IMG/VR virus record: IMGVR_UViG_3300045581_000321
Span: 1 to 35,425 of that record
Reading direction: 5' to 3' (one strand)
Source of the DNA: a virus
DNA: 35,425 nt
A program made the translations under genes and the position numbers. The notes under the pieces were generated by a model that saw only the letters and a program-made list of their open reading frames with translations, was not told the origin of the DNA and made no database searches. Positions within the stretch are counted from its first letter, which is position 1, and each line of letters opens with the position of its first letter. This document shows positions 14,308-23,415 of this stretch, piece by piece.

Positions 14308-15115
14308 AATTCATACAGATATGAAGGGACTGAATGAGGTTCTGGGTAATTTCCAGAAATTCACTCAGACGACCATTCCTATGCTCGTGAGGAGACACGC
14401 CAGGCTTCTGGCTGTCGAGCTTGCCAACCGCACTCAGCCATTCTCGGTTGGATCAGCCAGTAGAAATGCCAAGCAGCTTGGCACAAACGCAGTCAACAAT
14501 GACTTGACCAAGGTTTTCAGGGCTAAGGAATCGCTGCAATGGGTCATCGACAAAACCCAGAACGAATCACTCAGGAAGAAACTTCAGAGCGCATTGAACA
14601 GCGGGAACAATCGCAAGATTGCTGAGATATTCAAGGCTGTCGGAATGATCAAGGACTATGAACTGATTGCCAAATCTGGACTTGCAGCAAAGCACAAAGC
14701 CCAGAGATCCAATCGAAGCGGCCGAGCATGGGAGAGCAAGCAATCCATGAACATTGCAATCAGTGGATTGCAGACCTACGCCAAAGAGATCCAGAAAAGA
14801 GTCGGACTCAGCAAATCCTCATGGGCTGAATGCGCTCGTAAGATTGGAGGCATCAAAGGCGATGGAGCAAGGGGAATCCCGGCATTTGCCAAATCAAAGA
14901 ATCACAAATCATCCGGCACGATCATTGATGGAATCAAGAAAAGGAATCCATTCATCACGATGGCGAGCAACATTCCTTGGGCATCTCGTATCCTGCCACA
15001 ATCAGAAATCATGGCAGCCCACAGCGTTGTCAGATCCAAGATGATCAAACAAGCCGACAAAATGACAAAAGCGGCAGCAAAGAACAATTTCAATCCACAA
15101 CCACCAGATGAGTAA
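14297..15115 (+). CDS. minor tail / virion morphogenesis protein
   Basis: A 272-residue, basic and helical protein between the chaperones and tape measure. It has the look of virion-morphogenesis or tail-completion proteins (MLVRRHARLLAVELANRTQP, ending KMIKQADKMTKAAAKN), which often start with a helical region that binds the tail. I see no definite family signature. It overlaps the chaperone frame by 11 nt and the tape measure by 8 nt. Confidence 0.5.
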   Translation: MATRIHTDMKGLNEVLGNFQKFTQTTIPMLVRRHARLLAVELANRTQPFSVGSASRNAKQLGTNAVNNDLTKVFRAKESLQWVIDKTQNESLRKKLQSALNSGNNRKIAEIFKAVGMIKDYELIAKSGLAAKHKAQRSNRSGRAWESKQSMNIAISGLQTYAKEIQKRVGLSKSSWAECARKIGGIKGDGARGIPAFAKSKNHKSSGTIIDGIKKRNPFITMASNIPWASRILPQSEIMAAHSVVRSKMIKQADKMTKAAAKNNFNPQPPDE

Positions 15116-17093
15116 AGTAGTCACCACATTTGCAGCAGACGATCAAGGCATGGTCGCTACAATCAAAAAGATTGAGAGCGAAAGCAAGGGCATGGCAGAA
15201 ACCATGCAAAAGACTGAAAGCCAATTCAAAGTCAGTTTTGGATCAATGGCTGTTGCTGGTGCTGGTTTTGCAGTTGGGATGGCAGCAGTCAAAGGTGTAT
15301 TTGCTTTGGTAAGTAAAACAGTTGATCAATTTGGAGCTGCATTGGATCTTGGAGGAACATTAAGTGATTTATCAGCAAGAACAGGAGAGACATCTGGGAA
15401 TCTTTTGCTTTTACAGCGAGCATTTGAAAACTCTGGTGCTGGAGCTGATGCTGTTGGGCCTACAATCAACAGATTGCAGAAATTCATGGTTGATGCTGCA
15501 ACTGGAACTCAGAAAAACATCGAAGTCTTGGATTATCTTGGCTACACTTATGATCAGCTAAAAGGTAAAACTCCAACCGAGCAAATGGAGATGTTTGCCA
15601 AGAGAATCAATGCAATTGAAGATCCTGCAGTAAAATCAGCAGTTGCAATAAGGATTTTTGGAAAATCTGGAGGAGAAATGCTACCATTACTCTCAAGTTT
15701 TGGTCAGGAATTAAAGAATGCAAAAGAAGAACTTGGATCAATGCCAAAAATATTCAATGAAAATTCTAGTGCATTTGATACAATATCAGACAAAATAAAG
15801 AACATCAAAGGAAAATTCATGGAGTTTGCAGCTGGAATCTTAGATAAGATAAATCCAGCTTTAGAGTTGCTTGTAACAGCTTTAGCTAGAATTGACGCAG
15901 CCAAACTTGGACAAGACTTAGCACAGGGAATTATTGGTGCTGGTCAAGCAATGGAAGGATTCAAAGCATCTTTACAAGCCATGAATGCTGGAGAGTTTGG
16001 TTTAGCATGGAAAATCGCATGGAAATCTATTGCCCTACAAGCCATGGAAACCATTAACCAGATTTATCGTGGATTTTTCTCAACAGTTGAAGCAACAAAA
16101 TTTCTCTTTACCAATTTATTTGATGAAAATGGTGCAATTATGAAAACTATTGTTGCGGTATTTAATATTATTGGAATCAAAATCTCAATGATGATTCGCT
16201 CTTATCTGGCAGATGCTTTAATTGATGTGCCAGTAATCGGAGAGGCATTGAATAAAAACTTAGAGGTTGATTTGAGGTGGATGGAATCAAAGATCAAATA
16301 CAATCAAATGATTGTAAGGAGAGAATTTGGTAAAACAGGTGAACAAATTTCCAAAACTTACCAAGAATCTAGTGATGTATTTAACTCAACTTGGGCAAAG
16401 ACAGCACCAATTATTGATACAACAAATGAAAGTCTTGAGCTTACCGAATTAAAAATTAAAGCCGCAACTCTTGAGGCTGAAAGACTTAAAAAAGCAACCG
16501 AAGAAACACAAAATGAAGCCAAAAAACTTGGAACAAGTCTTGAAGATAGCGCTCTTTTAAGAAGTATTCCAAAAGCTGCATTGCAAATGCGAAAAATGGG
16601 AGATGATATCAAAAAAGTTAAATTTGAACTTACAGAGCTTGAAAAATTAAAAGTAGAATTCATTGAGAAAAAATCTGGAAGAAGCATTGAGCCTCTTAAG
16701 AAACAATTTCAACAAGAATTGGAACAAGAAAGATTTACAAAAGCACAAAGCACATTGAGACGCATCGAGAACAAACAACTTGAAGATGAGTTGCGTGTAA
16801 ATCAAAAAGGCGAGCGGGATCGTCGAAACATTGCAGACATCGCCAGAAAAGAAGGAATCAAAACCTTTGGTAAAACCAATGAAGAAATCAGAAAAGAAAT
16901 TCTTCAGAAGCGCAGAGATGAAGCATTGAAAAAAGGTGGTGCAAAAGTTGATGTCTTAGGTGGCCCACTAGATGAAAAAGGAGCAGCACCAGCCAGAAAA
17001 CCAGAAGAAATGCTTTTAGATGTGGTCAAAGCAATCAAGGCGCTGGTTGAGAAGATCGAACCTAAACTGCCAACACACGCTTTAGCATTATGA
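15108..17093 (+). CDS. tail tape measure protein
   Basis: A 661-residue protein that sets tail length. It has an N-terminal helical region, a hydrophobic stretch at about residues 45-70 (AVAGAGFAVGMAAVKGVFAL), and a typical ...LSDLSARTGETSGNLLLLQ... segment followed by long alanine-, lysine- and glutamate-rich helices to about residue 620. At roughly 0.15 nm per residue it implies a tail near 100 nm. The DNA from about 15,250 to 16,750 is clearly A+T-richer than the two ends of the gene and than neighbouring genes, suggesting that the middle was acquired by recombination. The next gene overlaps by 4 nt. Confidence 0.88.
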   Translation: MSKVVTTFAADDQGMVATIKKIESESKGMAETMQKTESQFKVSFGSMAVAGAGFAVGMAAVKGVFALVSKTVDQFGAALDLGGTLSDLSARTGETSGNLLLLQRAFENSGAGADAVGPTINRLQKFMVDAATGTQKNIEVLDYLGYTYDQLKGKTPTEQMEMFAKRINAIEDPAVKSAVAIRIFGKSGGEMLPLLSSFGQELKNAKEELGSMPKIFNENSSAFDTISDKIKNIKGKFMEFAAGILDKINPALELLVTALARIDAAKLGQDLAQGIIGAGQAMEGFKASLQAMNAGEFGLAWKIAWKSIALQAMETINQIYRGFFSTVEATKFLFTNLFDENGAIMKTIVAVFNIIGIKISMMIRSYLADALIDVPVIGEALNKNLEVDLRWMESKIKYNQMIVRREFGKTGEQISKTYQESSDVFNSTWAKTAPIIDTTNESLELTELKIKAATLEAERLKKATEETQNEAKKLGTSLEDSALLRSIPKAALQMRKMGDDIKKVKFELTELEKLKVEFIEKKSGRSIEPLKKQFQQELEQERFTKAQSTLRRIENKQLEDELRVNQKGERDRRNIADIARKEGIKTFGKTNEEIRKEILQKRRDEALKKGGAKVDVLGGPLDEKGAAPARKPEEMLLDVVKAIKALVEKIEPKLPTHALAL

Positions 17094-17791
17094 CGACGAT
17101 TTACGAGAAAACAACAGGTGGTCTGATCAAGACCGGAGATAGGAGTATTTCAGCGTTCCCAAGTGGATTGATCCGAGTGGATCAGCTCTACATTGGCAAA
17201 TCGAGCGAGGAAACAACCCATCGGCAGGTCTTGGCTTATGGGCTGGAGATGCCCAATCAACCCGATGTTCCAGTCATTGATGATCTGATCATCTTCCCAG
17301 AGGTTCAGGAATCTCGCAATGGTTCTGGGTTCACGCAATATCAATGCAGCGCATACGGCAGGACAACCGAGGAGTATCGGGAGCTTTCCAGATCCAGAAA
17401 CTCATTCCTGTTGCCCACAAACGCAGCTAATGTCACACTCAAGATCGTTGCAGACAATCTTCAGGGGACAATCGTCAAGCGCAACGGAGAGGTCATCGAG
17501 CAGGAGGATATCGTTTTCAGCGATGATTTTCTGAAGCTGAGATCGGTCAATTATTACGAATACCCGTTGATTCCGAACATCAGCGTCACCGAGATCAGTG
17601 TGCTGGAAAGAAACCCGACGATTCGTGGATACCTTGCAATCTTCGACACGCCAGATCAGGCACTTGCCGAGCAGATCTTTTACGTTGCAGATCCTTTTAT
17701 CACCATCACAGCACAACGTAACTTCGGTGAGTTCGTGGAATATGAGTTCAATGCTTCCAGGGCAGGACTGGAAAACCTAGAAACTGAATGA
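17090..17791 (+). CDS. minor tail protein
   Basis: A 233-residue protein directly after the tape measure, where distal-tail and tail-tip genes lie. Predicted beta-strands dominate (VNYYEYPLIPNISVTEISVL, then DPFITITAQRNFGEFVEYEF). It couples by ATGA on both sides. I do not recognise a specific family; distal tail or tail-tip protein is inferred from order only. Confidence 0.55.
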   Translation: MTTIYEKTTGGLIKTGDRSISAFPSGLIRVDQLYIGKSSEETTHRQVLAYGLEMPNQPDVPVIDDLIIFPEVQESRNGSGFTQYQCSAYGRTTEEYRELSRSRNSFLLPTNAANVTLKIVADNLQGTIVKRNGEVIEQEDIVFSDDFLKLRSVNYYEYPLIPNISVTEISVLERNPTIRGYLAIFDTPDQALAEQIFYVADPFITITAQRNFGEFVEYEFNASRAGLENLETE

Positions 17792-18375
17792 ACCTACCAA
17801 TAGATTTCGAGCAAAAGGTCAAGCTGCCACCAGCGATCAATGGCAGATCCTACCCTTATCAGATTTCTGCTCGTCATTTGATGCAGAATTTCAGGTATGC
17901 AGCCTTGCAGGTGGATCAATCTGAGGTTGGAGGATTACAGCTTAGGGAAACATCTGCACCAGATGGCACGAGGACAGTGAGTCTTGCAGGTCAGGCTGCC
18001 GGAGGAGTCGGTGGATCTCTGCACCCATTCAAGGTTACCTATGCAGATCTGCAATACACAGTGGCAACCGGAGAATGTGCTGGTCAGACCATCAGCGAGC
18101 AGACATTTGCCGAAGCCAGCTTGTCTTACATCTTTGCCAAGATCGAGCGGAATACGTCGAGCAGGGTCGTCATCGGGGCAACGTTGGAGATTAACACAAG
18201 CATTCCGGCTTCGACCGAGGAGTTTCAATACGTTGCCATCGCCTATGTAAATGGAGATGAAATCATCCAGCTAAGATTTGAAGATATCCGAGTGACAGAG
18301 ATCCTGATCTCTGATGCCGGGGAGCTTAAACTGGTTTCAGTCTTTGATACCACGAATTCCTATGCTTTACCCTGA
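17788..18375 (+). CDS. minor tail protein
   Basis: A 195-residue beta-rich protein (AALQVDQSEVGGLQLRET, then SRVVIGATLEINTSIPA). It is coupled by ATGA to the previous gene and TGATG to the next, forming a three-gene tail-tip set. A glycine-rich loop (AAGGVGGSLHPFKVTY) lies near residue 70-85. No catalytic motif is visible. Function inferred from context. Confidence 0.5.
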   Translation: MNLPIDFEQKVKLPPAINGRSYPYQISARHLMQNFRYAALQVDQSEVGGLQLRETSAPDGTRTVSLAGQAAGGVGGSLHPFKVTYADLQYTVATGECAGQTISEQTFAEASLSYIFAKIERNTSSRVVIGATLEINTSIPASTEEFQYVAIAYVNGDEIIQLRFEDIRVTEILISDAGELKLVSVFDTTNSYALP

Positions 18376-19292
18376 TGGCAGACAGAATCACAACACCGAA
18401 CCTCAGATTCCGATTCGTTGAAAAGACCGCTGGGCAAGTTGGCAGCCTGACAGCATACCCGGTTCAGGTCACATTGGACGAAGCAGCAGAGGTGTTTCAT
18501 CGAGTCAGGAATGCCAAGTGGTTAAGTGGAACTGTGGATATCCAATACGGGACAGCTCCATTTGACGATCATTACGAGATCTTCATTCCGTCCATTACCC
18601 AGCCTGCGCCATTGATTCAGGAGGTCGTCAATCTTGTAACACCACACGCATCGAAGCGGGGATACGCCTTCAAAAAGAAAGGTGTTGCAGATGAATTCGG
18701 GAATCTGCTCTATGAGCAAACGATGGTGGCTGGGGCTGATGACTATTACGATGCCGACTACCAATCAGGAGCCTATGATCCAGATGACGTCTGGAGAGAC
18801 GGCAAATCAAGGGAGGCATCAATTCACGCCTCGGATCTGGTCGAATGGGACAATCTTGATGGTGGGGTCACAACTGGTTTCTCATTTTTATCAGTCGCAG
18901 AAGGTGGAGGGACTGATCCAGCATCGTCAGGAGTTTATGCTTTTGACTCTAGGTTCAACTTTATTGGCAACGAAAACACCTTTGCATATGTGATTTTCAG
19001 TGGAGAGATCGCCTGGGTGGATGTCAACGGATCAGGAAACCCGATTGATCCACTCAATGAGCTTTATCTAGGCGTCGAGTTTAAGGCCGTATCAACGCCA
19101 ATGCTGGATGTCACAAGCATATCAACAAAAGCCAGCGGAGATCCAAACGCAGTCTCAGCTTCGATCAAATTCATTCTCAGGCTTTCAAATTCTGATCTGG
19201 TATGCGACCTTGAAATCTCTCCATTTATCTTTATTCTAGGGACTTATGACAGCCACACAGGGACTGATTTCATCTTAGAAGCCGACGAATAG
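18375..19292 (+). CDS. minor tail protein (tail tip or baseplate)
   Basis: A 305-residue protein starting with the TGATG overlap. It carries several beta-rich segments and Asp/Tyr-rich loops (DDYYDADYQSGAYDPDDVW near residues 124-143) that could bind metal. The C-terminal part resembles a virion structural domain with an alternating strand pattern (SASIKFILRLSNSDLVCDLEI). No family could be assigned. The 89-bp gap downstream encodes only a 16-residue frame (19300-19350) that I would not call a gene. Confidence 0.5.
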   Translation: MADRITTPNLRFRFVEKTAGQVGSLTAYPVQVTLDEAAEVFHRVRNAKWLSGTVDIQYGTAPFDDHYEIFIPSITQPAPLIQEVVNLVTPHASKRGYAFKKKGVADEFGNLLYEQTMVAGADDYYDADYQSGAYDPDDVWRDGKSREASIHASDLVEWDNLDGGVTTGFSFLSVAEGGGTDPASSGVYAFDSRFNFIGNENTFAYVIFSGEIAWVDVNGSGNPIDPLNELYLGVEFKAVSTPMLDVTSISTKASGDPNAVSASIKFILRLSNSDLVCDLEISPFIFILGTYDSHTGTDFILEADE

Positions 19293-19359
19293 TTTCCATA
19301 TGCCAAGGACAACCCGTCCACAGCAGTCTGGGACACCGCCACAGGGCTGAAACTCTAGT

Positions 19360-19384
19360 TTGACAAGCCAGCTTAGACATTATG
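19360..19384 (+). promoter_or_regulatory. TTGACA start-proximal element 6 (22-nt spacing)
   Basis: TTGACA at 19360-19365 begins 22 nt before the ATG at 19382, two longer than the others. TA still falls at positions 9-10 after the box, so the box-to-TA distance is kept and only TA-to-ATG changes. Confidence 0.4.
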
Positions 19385-20278
19385 GACATTTCTCAAACTC
19401 GCGCATTTTCAGGACTTCGGATGGTTGCAACTCCGACAGCCAGTCTTGTTTCAAACGACGTAACCATCGGGGTTCCAAGCACGAACGTTGCAATCGCTGA
19501 TGTGGACACTGGATATGCAGTCCGTGGTTTGATCGTTGGATCTTCATCCGACCTTGTTCTCGATCTCGCAGACAATGACAGCACTGGCACGACCGCATGG
19601 ACGGCAGGTGTAGCCCAAGTCGAAACCGCTACCGCAGCAGGAACGATCACCGCATCTGGAAACGCCACTGTGGTTGTGACCGCAGCCGGAATGACTGGCA
19701 GCCCGAAAACCATCAGTGTGGCAGTTCTCAACGGAGACACCGCAGCAGTCTGGGCTGGCAAAGTTCGCACCGCTCTGGCCGCAGATTCCGCAGTTTCCGC
19801 TCTTTTCGCTGTCAGTGGCACAAGCACAGCTATTATCCTGACTCGTAAGGCGACCGCCACCTATGCAGTAGGAAGCGTTTCTGTGCCACTCTACGCAGCC
19901 AATGACTCGACCCTGAACATCTCGCTTGATAACGGCACTTGCACCGGGATCACGACCGCAGCCAGCTCTGCAAACACCACCTCCGGCACTTTGACCGCTG
20001 GTGTCTACCTGCTCGACGGGGATGGCAAAGACTTTGAGGGAGTTACCCTCTCAGCCATCGCTTCCAACCGCCTTGGTGGGGTTCTGATCAGCAACCAATC
20101 GACCTCTGCTGGTGACATCCTTGTTTCCACAGTCTCGACGATGACTGAATTGCCAGTTCAGCCAGATGGCAGCCTGCAAGTAACGGCGAAAAATTGCGAT
20201 CAGCCACTTGAGGTTTTGACCATCTCGGCAGCCAGTTCCGCAGTTGTTTCAATCGTCGCAGTCGGCGCCACCGCTTAA
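19382..20278 (+). CDS. abundant virion structural protein with Ser/Thr/Ala-rich beta domains
   Basis: A 298-residue protein of low complexity, rich in A, T, S, G and V. A segment near residues 80-160 (GTITASGNATVVVTAAGMTG, then LTRKATATY) is a beta-sandwich motif I have seen repeated in tail and decoration proteins. Codon use is C-rich, like the coat and tube genes, so it is probably made in large amounts. Decoration protein, tail-associated adhesion protein or fibre base are the options; I cannot choose. Confidence 0.55.
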   Translation: MDISQTRAFSGLRMVATPTASLVSNDVTIGVPSTNVAIADVDTGYAVRGLIVGSSSDLVLDLADNDSTGTTAWTAGVAQVETATAAGTITASGNATVVVTAAGMTGSPKTISVAVLNGDTAAVWAGKVRTALAADSAVSALFAVSGTSTAIILTRKATATYAVGSVSVPLYAANDSTLNISLDNGTCTGITTAASSANTTSGTLTAGVYLLDGDGKDFEGVTLSAIASNRLGGVLISNQSTSAGDILVSTVSTMTELPVQPDGSLQVTAKNCDQPLEVLTISAASSAVVSIVAVGATA

Positions 20279-20284
20279 ACCACG

Positions 20285-20635
20285 ATGTCATGCACTTCAA
20301 ACGTGATTCTGAGTCCGGTTGTCTATCTCGATACTTGGGATGGACTGACAAACTGCTCATTTTCATCTGACGGAACAGCATTTGCATCGCCTTTGACGCT
20401 GGTTCGGATGTTTTTCCGAGACGACGACAACAATGTGGGTCTTGAGCTTTCGAGCGCAAACAGCACGATCACGATTGACGATGCGAACAACTGGGAATTT
20501 ACAGTCAACCCGGTGTCACCGATGAACCTGGCGATTGGTCAGTGGTATTGGTCAATCGAGACTACCGATGGGGATGATAACATCAAAACCCGTGTTTTTG
20601 GAACGCTTGAAATTTTAAGAGATGCAACGCAATGA
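20285..20635 (+). CDS. fibre-proximal adaptor protein, BppU-like
   Basis: A 116-residue beta-rich protein (DTWDGLTNCSFSSDGTAFAS, then NNWEFTVNPVSPMNLAIGQW and YWSIETTDGDDNIKTRVFGT). The layout resembles small upper-baseplate/fibre adaptor proteins that join the tail tip to fibres, with a 'domain ending in W-x-I-x-T ... I-x-x-G-x-L-x-I' pattern. It overlaps the fibre gene by 4 nt, which supports an assembly link with it. Confidence 0.55.
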   Translation: MSCTSNVILSPVVYLDTWDGLTNCSFSSDGTAFASPLTLVRMFFRDDDNNVGLELSSANSTITIDDANNWEFTVNPVSPMNLAIGQWYWSIETTDGDDNIKTRVFGTLEILRDATQ

Positions 20636-22755
20636 GCGAGAATGTCACCATTAACCTGAACGAGCCAAAAGAGAACATCACGATCAGCTTGGTTGATCAG
20701 GGGGAGGAAATCATTATCAAATTGAATGAGCAGGCCAGAGGGCCATCTGTGGTGGTCGATAATGCCGTGGTCAACGCTGCGATTGCAGAAGATCCACAAG
20801 CCACACGGGACGCATTGGAGATCCCGATTGACAATTTCACGGCAACGAATGAGCCAACTGTATCTGATGACTCCAGCGAGGGATACCAGAAAGGTTCACG
20901 ATGGTATGATACAGTTGCAGAGGAGGCTTACATCTGCGTCGATGCCAGCGTTGGAGCTGCGATCTGGATCAAGACAACCCTGACTGTTGACGAGCTTGGA
21001 TCTGCTGCTTTCCTTGATGCCACAACGGACGGAGCAGCAAATCCAGAGGAGGTTCTTAAGACCGATGCCAATGGTGATGTGACTGTCCACAACATCAATG
21101 TTGGATCTGTCTTGTTCGACACCGCCAATGGAACGCCAGATACACTAGGAGAGCTTGGATGGGATAGCGAGGATGAAACCTTGGCATTCGTGATGAAAAG
21201 CGGAGAAGTCCTCCAGATCGGTGAGGAAACGCTTTACCACATTGAGAACAATACAGTCTCGACCATTGCCAAGGGAACTCCTGTCATGTATGCCGGAACA
21301 ATCGGCAACAGTGGCAAGCTGAGGGGCAAACCTTGGGATGGGACTGTCCCGAAGGCATTTCTTGGAATTGCATCTGCTCCGATCCTTGGAAACGGAGGAA
21401 CTGGATACGTCACCCATTTTGGCAAGGTCAAAGGCATCCAGACCAACGGAGCAAACTATGGGGAAACATGGGTCAGCGGGGACATCATTTATGCCGTCTC
21501 TGGATCGTCGAATCTGACCAAGGTTCAGCCAAGCGCCGGGGGATATGTCGTTGTTGCAGTCGTCATCGCAGCACACGCCAGCAACGGAACGCTTTTCGTG
21601 CGTCCGACCGAGGTTCCGAGCCTGACAGATATCGGGGCAGCAGCAACCCTGCACACCCACGGCAACATCACCTCAGATGGTCGCATCGGATCGACAGCAA
21701 CCTTGCCGATCATCACGACCACTGGCGGCACGTTGACCACTGGAGCGTTTGGAACGACCGCTGGGACGTTCGCTCAGGGGAATGACGCCAGACTCAGCGA
21801 CGAGCGAGTTCCGACCGCAGCAGGGATCGCTAGCAAGATCAACGGAGCAACAGCCAAGACAACCCTCGTCGATGCCGATGAGACAGTCCTGACCGACTCG
21901 GCAGCATCATTCGGGCTGAAAAAGGTCACATGGGCGAACGTGTTTGCCTACATCCTGACCAAGATCCAAGCAGCGGCGTCGATTGTTTTTACGGGGCAGT
22001 TGAGGTCGAGCAATCAGACAGCGGCGACTGCTGATGCTCTGATGACAAGAAGTTTGTCTGGAATTGAAAGTTTCTACAATTTGGGAAATGTTTTTCGTGT
22101 TTTAGCTACTCCAAGTTTTGCCAATAGCGGAACCGCCGGAGTTGCCTCTGGGACAGCTGCTGGAGATAGATGGATAAACCTTGGATCTGGAACAGCCAAT
22201 AGCGGATGGGCAAGAGCCACGATTGGACGAGGAATAACATCAAGCACACCAATATCTGGTGTTGGAATTGCTTTTGGAAGGGCGCAAGGAGTGGCAATCG
22301 TTGGATACATTGGATTAGTAAGTTTTACTGATGCTTTGAATATCTTTAGAATTCGATATGGATCTGATGGAACACCGACTGCTGATGGAGTGGATGCCGT
22401 ATCATACAGAGGATTTGGTTTAGAATTAAAGGCAAGAGGCTCATCGCATGATTGGCGTATCTATGGACACAACGGAACTTCGATCAATTACTCTGCTTGG
22501 ACAAATACTGGATTGTCAGTCGATATTTTATCCACAAGGCTTTATTTATCTGTGATCAGTGATGGCGCAGGAAACATTACAGGATCACTTGGATCTCTTG
22601 GATCAAGGACACTTTCACAGATTACAACCACTGGAGGCCCAACTACATCAGGAGGAAGCACTCAGGCACTTATTGATATTCATGTGGCAAATTCTGCATC
22701 TGGAACAAGCAGTCTCACAGCTAACTTTTACGATGCAATCTACTACGCACTCTAA
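20632..22755 (+). CDS. tail fibre / receptor-binding protein
   Basis: A 707-residue protein. The N-terminus (residues 1-60) would bind the adaptor. A domain near residues 83-115 (GSRWYDTVAEEAYICVDAS) is typical of phage fibres, and is followed by a knob-like stretch with a TLHTHGNITSDGRIGST linker. The C-terminal 230 residues (from about 22,050) form a different domain rich in G, S and T with MTRSLSGIESFYNL at the start and a lectin- or LamG-like strand pattern. The DNA becomes A+T-richer at that point, as expected for an exchanged receptor-binding tip. Confidence 0.8.
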   Translation: MSENVTINLNEPKENITISLVDQGEEIIIKLNEQARGPSVVVDNAVVNAAIAEDPQATRDALEIPIDNFTATNEPTVSDDSSEGYQKGSRWYDTVAEEAYICVDASVGAAIWIKTTLTVDELGSAAFLDATTDGAANPEEVLKTDANGDVTVHNINVGSVLFDTANGTPDTLGELGWDSEDETLAFVMKSGEVLQIGEETLYHIENNTVSTIAKGTPVMYAGTIGNSGKLRGKPWDGTVPKAFLGIASAPILGNGGTGYVTHFGKVKGIQTNGANYGETWVSGDIIYAVSGSSNLTKVQPSAGGYVVVAVVIAAHASNGTLFVRPTEVPSLTDIGAAATLHTHGNITSDGRIGSTATLPIITTTGGTLTTGAFGTTAGTFAQGNDARLSDERVPTAAGIASKINGATAKTTLVDADETVLTDSAASFGLKKVTWANVFAYILTKIQAAASIVFTGQLRSSNQTAATADALMTRSLSGIESFYNLGNVFRVLATPSFANSGTAGVASGTAAGDRWINLGSGTANSGWARATIGRGITSSTPISGVGIAFGRAQGVAIVGYIGLVSFTDALNIFRIRYGSDGTPTADGVDAVSYRGFGLELKARGSSHDWRIYGHNGTSINYSAWTNTGLSVDILSTRLYLSVISDGAGNITGSLGSLGSRTLSQITTTGGPTTSGGSTQALIDIHVANSASGTSSLTANFYDAIYYAL

Positions 22756-22758
22756 CCC

Positions 22759-23079
22759 ATGAACTTACTTCCAAAATCCCCAGCCCAAGCCATCGCTGAA
22801 CAGATCGACCAGATCAACGTGCAGACCATTGGATTCCTCAAGTCTCAAGCAAAGGCAGCTTATGATCTCGCCAACACGCCAAGCCAAGAGCAGGCGATCA
22901 TGGACGCCTTCGGGAAGAACGCAGCAAGGGCATTGTCTGTCTATGCTGCCATCTACCAGACGCTCGCAGCACTCGGTGAAGCAGATGAGCTGACCGCTCC
23001 TGATTACAGCCTTTTCGCTCCTCAAGCCGATGGAACAGTCATCTACAACGCTTTATCCGAGCCTGAACCCTCTGAATAA
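22759..23079 (+). CDS. hypothetical protein downstream of the tail fibre
   Basis: A 106-residue soluble, helical protein (SPAQAIAEQIDQINVQTIGF, then QEQAIMDAFGKNAARALSVY). It lies directly after the fibre gene and before the lysis genes. Position would allow a fibre assembly chaperone, but many phages place unrelated small genes here and there is no motif. It ends with an acidic/proline-rich tail. Confidence 0.5.
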   Translation: MNLLPKSPAQAIAEQIDQINVQTIGFLKSQAKAAYDLANTPSQEQAIMDAFGKNAARALSVYAAIYQTLAALGEADELTAPDYSLFAPQADGTVIYNALSEPEPSE

Positions 23080-23103
23080 CCTCCCCACATTACACTTTCA
23101 ACA

Positions 23104-23298
23104 ATGAACAACGAATTTCACAGCACACTTTCGACGGCGATCAATGGCATCATTGGCGTGGTTTCTTCTGGATTTGCAGTTTTGACGACCTTTCAGGAAC
23201 AACTGGAATGGGTAGTCCGAGTGACTGGTGGATTTTTAGGCATAATTGTGGTTTGCATTACGATCTACAATCTGCTACGCAAGAAGAAATCCAAGTAA
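23104..23298 (+). CDS. putative holin
   Basis: A 64-residue protein with two hydrophobic segments, about residues 14-31 (GIIGVVSSGFAVLTTF) and 41-58 (GGFLGIIVVCITIYNLL), separated by a charged turn and ending in a KKKSK tail. This layout is that of a small class II or III holin that forms the lesion for the amidase. It lies four genes before, and in the same direction as, that enzyme. Confidence 0.65.
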   Translation: MNNEFHSTLSTAINGIIGVVSSGFAVLTTFQEQLEWVVRVTGGFLGIIVVCITIYNLLRKKKSK

Positions 23299-23301
23299 TC
23301 C

Positions 23302-23415
23302 ATGAAAAAGAAACCTTACGATCCTGAGGAGGACGAAGGAGGTGTTGTGACTGTTCTCCTTGCCGTTGTGGTGATCATCCTCCTTGTAATCAACATCATC
23401 AAGCACTTCCAATGA
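23302..23415 (+). CDS. tiny single-span membrane protein in the lysis cassette
   Basis: A 37-residue reading frame (start MKKKPYDPEEDEGG), with one hydrophobic segment of about 18 residues (VVTVLLAVVVIILLVINI) and a short IKHFQ tail. It is 3 nt after the holin stop and overlaps the next gene by ATGA, so it is likely translated. It could be an antiholin, a second holin subunit or an inner-membrane spanin-like protein; nothing in the sequence distinguishes these. Confidence 0.55.
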   Translation: MKKKPYDPEEDEGGVVTVLLAVVVIILLVINIIKHFQ

